A stretch of 52,094 nucleotides of DNA from a virus. The stretch is taken from the IMG/VR virus record IMGVR_UViG_3300042923_000131, positions 1-52,094 of that record. The stretch is one strand, 5' to 3'. Shown in pieces: positions 49,929-52,094 of this stretch (position 1 is the first letter of the stretch; every line of letters starts with the position of its first letter). The notes beneath the pieces are model-generated. The model did not search any database and was not told the DNA's origin. It saw only the letters and a program-made list of their open reading frames with translations. The position numbers and the translations under genes were made by a program.

Positions 49929-50404
49929 GAAGAAGTGGTAAATTCTACAGAACAAATGAGAAAGAAGTAATGAAAAGCCTAGGACTACAGCCGACACCAA
50001 ATTCAGGGTCAGGTTGGATAGTTAAAGAAGATGGACAAAATGAACAAATAATTTGTCAGCTAAAATCTACAGACGCTCAGAGCATAAGCATATCTCAGAA
50101 GGATATAAGAATACTAGAGGATAACGCACTTACTACTCATAAGTTGCCAATGTTCGCTATTCAGTTCTTAAATACTAATGAAGTATTTTTATTAGTAAGA
50201 CCAGAGCATATAACATCAGTAGGAAATTATATAGAAACTGGTGAAGTTATAGATAACGATATTATAACTGGTGGAATAGATTGGAGCAGCACTGAAAGTA
50301 TATCAACAGTTAATAGTAAAATAATCAAATCAAGCGAGGACGCTAGAGAACAGTTCCATAAAGAAAGAGAAAATAAATATAAGAAGGAGAAGAAAGCATG
50401 GTAA
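49925..50404 (+). CDS. PD-(D/E)XK-like nuclease (Hjc-type)
   Basis: MRRSGKFYRTNEKEVMKSLG followed by TPNSGSGWIVKEDGQNEQII and CQLKSTDAQSI resembles Hjc/restriction-like endonucleases, with a Q-x-K in place of the usual E-x-K. The C-terminal half (KLPMFAIQFLNTNEVFLLV) completes the core beta sheet. It may resolve branched DNA or cut host DNA. The function is unproven because of the Q in the active site. Confidence 0.68.
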   Translation: MRRSGKFYRTNEKEVMKSLGLQPTPNSGSGWIVKEDGQNEQIICQLKSTDAQSISISQKDIRILEDNALTTHKLPMFAIQFLNTNEVFLLVRPEHITSVGNYIETGEVIDNDIITGGIDWSSTESISTVNSKIIKSSEDAREQFHKERENKYKKEKKAW

Positions 50405-50775
50405 AAGCAAAAGTACAAACTATATGTAAATATGGTGGACATAGTATCACGAATAACGGTTCTGTCAATCTAACAATGAAAGCTAGATACGATGAACTGT
50501 CTCAGTATATACAGTTGATTCAAATGCTTAACAACGATGTGAGTATCGTAGTAAAACACGAAAATGATAAAGCATTCAAACTAGGTGTATTCAGGATTAA
50601 AGAGATTAAAGTAGACCATGATGGAGAAGGGATATTAAAATTTAATAGCCAATCTGATTTTGTGGAAGTTGATAACTTGAATTTATTAGTAGGAGAAAAA
50701 GACGCTTTATTTAAAGTGAAGTATGAGAGTGAAATTGAAGTAGAAGGAGATTCAGAAGATGAAAGTGAAATATGA
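50398..50775 (+). CDS. Hypothetical protein, 125 aa
   Basis: A beta-rich protein (VQTICKYGGHSITNNGSVNL) with an acidic tail, overlapping the genes on each side. No family recognised. Confidence 0.62.
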   Translation: MVKAKVQTICKYGGHSITNNGSVNLTMKARYDELSQYIQLIQMLNNDVSIVVKHENDKAFKLGVFRIKEIKVDHDGEGILKFNSQSDFVEVDNLNLLVGEKDALFKVKYESEIEVEGDSEDESEI

Positions 50776-50968
50776 TTTTCCAGAAGTTGTTAGAATAAAT
50801 GAATGTAAACAAGAACCTGAAATTAAGTTTAGTTCAGAATCAGGGATATTGTTAAAAATTACATCTGATGGAAGAATAATATTTGGAGATTTTGTAAAGA
50901 ATAATAATGTAGAAGATTTAGCTCAAGAGTTTATAAGAATAGTTGAAGAATCAATAATAAAAACATAG
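50759..50968 (+). CDS. Hypothetical protein, 69 aa
   Basis: A small alpha/beta protein overlapping the preceding gene by 17 nt. ATG 50759 follows GGAGATTCAGAAG. No family recognised. Confidence 0.6.
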   Translation: MKVKYDFPEVVRINECKQEPEIKFSSESGILLKITSDGRIIFGDFVKNNNVEDLAQEFIRIVEESIIKT

Positions 50969-50979
50969 GAGGATTATGA

Positions 50980-51282
50980 ATGGGTGATATTAATTATATA
51001 GAGCTGGCTAAAGCAAAAGTTCAGCCAAAAAGAAACATAGTTATCAGTAAAGCATCTAAGGGTGGATTTACAATAGCTCAACAGTTAGAAGTAGATGAAG
51101 GAAATAGGGTAACAAATATTTTCTTGAAAGGAAGTTTTATCGCAGATAATATATCTTCTCTTTACAATATTAGAGACGCAATGAATGTTGCTATTAAAAA
51201 AGCAGAAGAAATTGAAGAACTAGAAAAAGAAGAATTGATAAGTACAGAAGTAAAAGAAGAAGAGGAAGATTGGGATTCTTAA
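50980..51282 (+). CDS. Hypothetical protein with acidic tail, 100 aa
   Basis: Basic N-terminal half and an acidic coiled C-terminus ending EEEEDWDS, similar in style to the tails of the SSB-like and 51758 proteins. TAGGAGGATTATGA precedes ATG 50980. No family recognised. Confidence 0.62.
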   Translation: MGDINYIELAKAKVQPKRNIVISKASKGGFTIAQQLEVDEGNRVTNIFLKGSFIADNISSLYNIRDAMNVAIKKAEEIEELEKEELISTEVKEEEEDWDS

Positions 51283-51318
51283 TAGTAAAAAAAAATAAAA
51301 TAAATTTAATAAAAAAAC

Positions 51319-51347
51319 TGTACAAAGTAAGCTAAATGTGATAGAAT
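51319..51347 (+). promoter_or_regulatory. Promoter P11 (TGTACA-N17-TAGAAT)
   Basis: The -35 is TGTACA 51319-51324, the spacer is 17 bp, and the -10 is TAGAAT 51342-51347. It drives the small 51394 gene. Confidence 0.83.
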
Positions 51348-51393
51348 GATATTAACAAATAAAACAAAACAAAAATTTAAGGAGAGTGTTCAG

Positions 51394-51585
51394 ATGAACG
51401 AAAGAAATTATTTATTAAGCAAGGTTGAAGAATTACAACAAAGTTTAGGAATTTTTAAAAAACTAGCAGAGAATGAAGATACAGAATTATTGAACATGAA
51501 TGATGTACTAAGAAACATAGATATGCTAACAGAGTCAGTTGACAACGTAATAGAAGAATATGAAGTAAATGAAGAAATAGAGTAA
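51394..51585 (+). CDS. Hypothetical coiled-coil protein, 63 aa
   Basis: A small acidic, fully helical protein. ATG 51394 follows AAGGAGAGTGTTCAG; the ATA/ATG frame from 51346 lies within promoter P11's start region. No family recognised. Confidence 0.62.
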   Translation: MNERNYLLSKVEELQQSLGIFKKLAENEDTELLNMNDVLRNIDMLTESVDNVIEEYEVNEEIE

Positions 51586-51600
51586 TAAAAATAAGTTCTA

Positions 51601-51632
51601 GTGATTAAAAGTATACAGAGATATACAATCAC
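51601..51632 (+). other. Intergenic hairpin between 51394 gene and P12
   Basis: GTGATT/AATCAC (51601-51606/51627-51632) with an inner GTATA/TATAC (51611-51615/51622-51626) and a four-base bulge. No T-run follows. Possible processing site. Confidence 0.45.
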
Positions 51633-51670
51633 AAGAGTTAAAATAAAAAGCAAATAAATTCAATAAAAAC

Positions 51671-51699
51671 TGTACAAAGCATAGTATTCATGATATAAT
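51671..51699 (+). promoter_or_regulatory. Promoter P12 (TGTACA-N17-TATAAT)
   Basis: The -35 is TGTACA 51671-51676, the spacer is 17 bp, and the -10 is TATAAT 51694-51699 after CATGA. AGTACA lies just past the -10. It drives the SAP/HeH-like gene that crosses the contig ends. Confidence 0.86.
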
Positions 51700-51757
51700 G
51701 AGTACAAGAAGAAAAACAAAACTATAAAATAAAGAAAGAAAAAGGAGAGATTTAGAA

Positions 51758-52094
51758 ATGGCGAAGAATTGGACAATAGCTGAGGCTGCAAAGGAAATTA
51801 AGAAAAATAGTTTAGAGGAAATACTAGACTTCGGAAAGAGATATCCGTTAGCAACAAATGTATTAACAAGAGCGATAACAGAATCTAAAAGCGTAATGGA
51901 TTTACTAGGAGCTCTACCAGAGTACAATACAATGAACAAGTTGAATAGTGCATTGAAAGAGGGAGTGGAAGAATCAGATTCAGAAGATGAAGCAGACGAA
52001 ACTCCAAAAGAAACTAAGAAAGAGCAAAAAGTCAAAGCAAAAGATTCCGATGATGAATCAGTTGATATCGAAAGTATGACAGCGAAAGCTATGT
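51758..52094 (+). CDS. Acidic SAP/HeH-like protein, 5' part (continues at 1-590)
   Basis: ATG 51758 follows AAAAGGAGAGATTTAGAA. The first 46 residues (AKNWTIAEAAKEIKKNSLEE and on) are absent from the copy at the window start, showing that the two ends join. See the entry at 1-590 for the rest. Two silent differences between the ends lie in this gene. Confidence 0.85.
   Translation, partial: MAKNWTIAEAAKEIKKNSLEEILDFGKRYPLATNVLTRAITESKSVMDLLGALPEYNTMNKLNSALKEGVEESDSEDEADETPKETKKEQKVKAKDSDDESVDIESMTAKAM
51888..52094. repeat. Terminal overlap, copy 2 (pairs with 1-207)
   Basis: Same 207-base segment as 1-207, with G at 51940 and 51967 where copy 1 has A. Confidence 0.95.

Noticed and set aside
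1260-52035. Minus-strand open frames throughout the window
   Set aside because: All lie opposite well-supported + strand genes, are rich in Leu/Phe/Ser from reversed AT-rich codons, and lack ribosome binding sites and family motifs.

Overview
The window is an essentially complete tailed-phage genome. Every gene I accept lies on the + strand. The modules follow a siphovirus order: terminase, portal, head, connector, major tail protein, two overlapping tail chaperone frames, a tape measure of about 1020 residues, Dit, Tal/fibre. I see no integrase, excisionase, CI-like repressor or plasmid partition locus, so a virulent lifestyle is likely. The DNA is strongly AT-rich, with AGA and ATA codons, GGAGG-type ribosome binding sites, sigma-A-like promoters and an amidase endolysin. 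This suggests a Bacillota host, probably a low-GC Clostridia-like bacterium. The host is inferred from composition and gene style, not from any database match.

The last 207 bases (51888-52094) repeat the first 207 (1-207) with two differences, both silent third-codon-position changes. The contig therefore closes into a circle, or a terminally redundant unit, of about 51,887 bp. The gene that starts at 51758 continues at base 1 and ends at 590.

Layout. 1-9530: accessory early genes. These include RNase HI, Cys-rich small proteins, a DUF488-like protein, a secreted coiled-coil protein, a Mom/adenine-methylase-like DNA modification protein followed by a ParB-domain protein, and tRNA-Gly(UCC). 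9684-15548: TerS and TerL, then a lysis pair (holin and amidase) placed between terminase and portal, then portal and minor head protein. 15647-21276: two zinc-ribbon paralogues, scaffold, decoration-like protein, lambda-E-type capsid protein, connectors and major tail protein. 21308-32373: tail chaperones with a likely +1 frameshift, tape measure, Dit, a 1444-residue Tal/fibre with collagen-like repeats, a DUF859-like structural protein and a small tail protein. 32388-33301: a DUF1599/Nmad1-like protein and a second holin.

33399-51758: replication, nucleotide and recombination genes. These are a DnaG-like primase, gp32-like SSB, MazG-like pyrophosphohydrolase, dNMP kinase, FAD protein, HAD phosphatase, divergent ThyX, SAM methyltransferase, C-family DNA polymerase, RecA, Cas4-like Fe-S nuclease, RuvC, an AAA+ MoxR-like ATPase with a possible partner, and a PD-(D/E)XK nuclease. 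No replicative helicase is recognisable.

The most striking non-coding element is a complete type II (open stem II) hammerhead ribozyme at 33596-33652, between two early genes. Other notable points are a family of twelve near-identical promoters with palindromic TGTACA at -35 and often again at the start site, a hairpin-rich leader at 1504-1969, and helix-extension-helix (SAP/HeH-like) modules shared by the SSB and other phage proteins.
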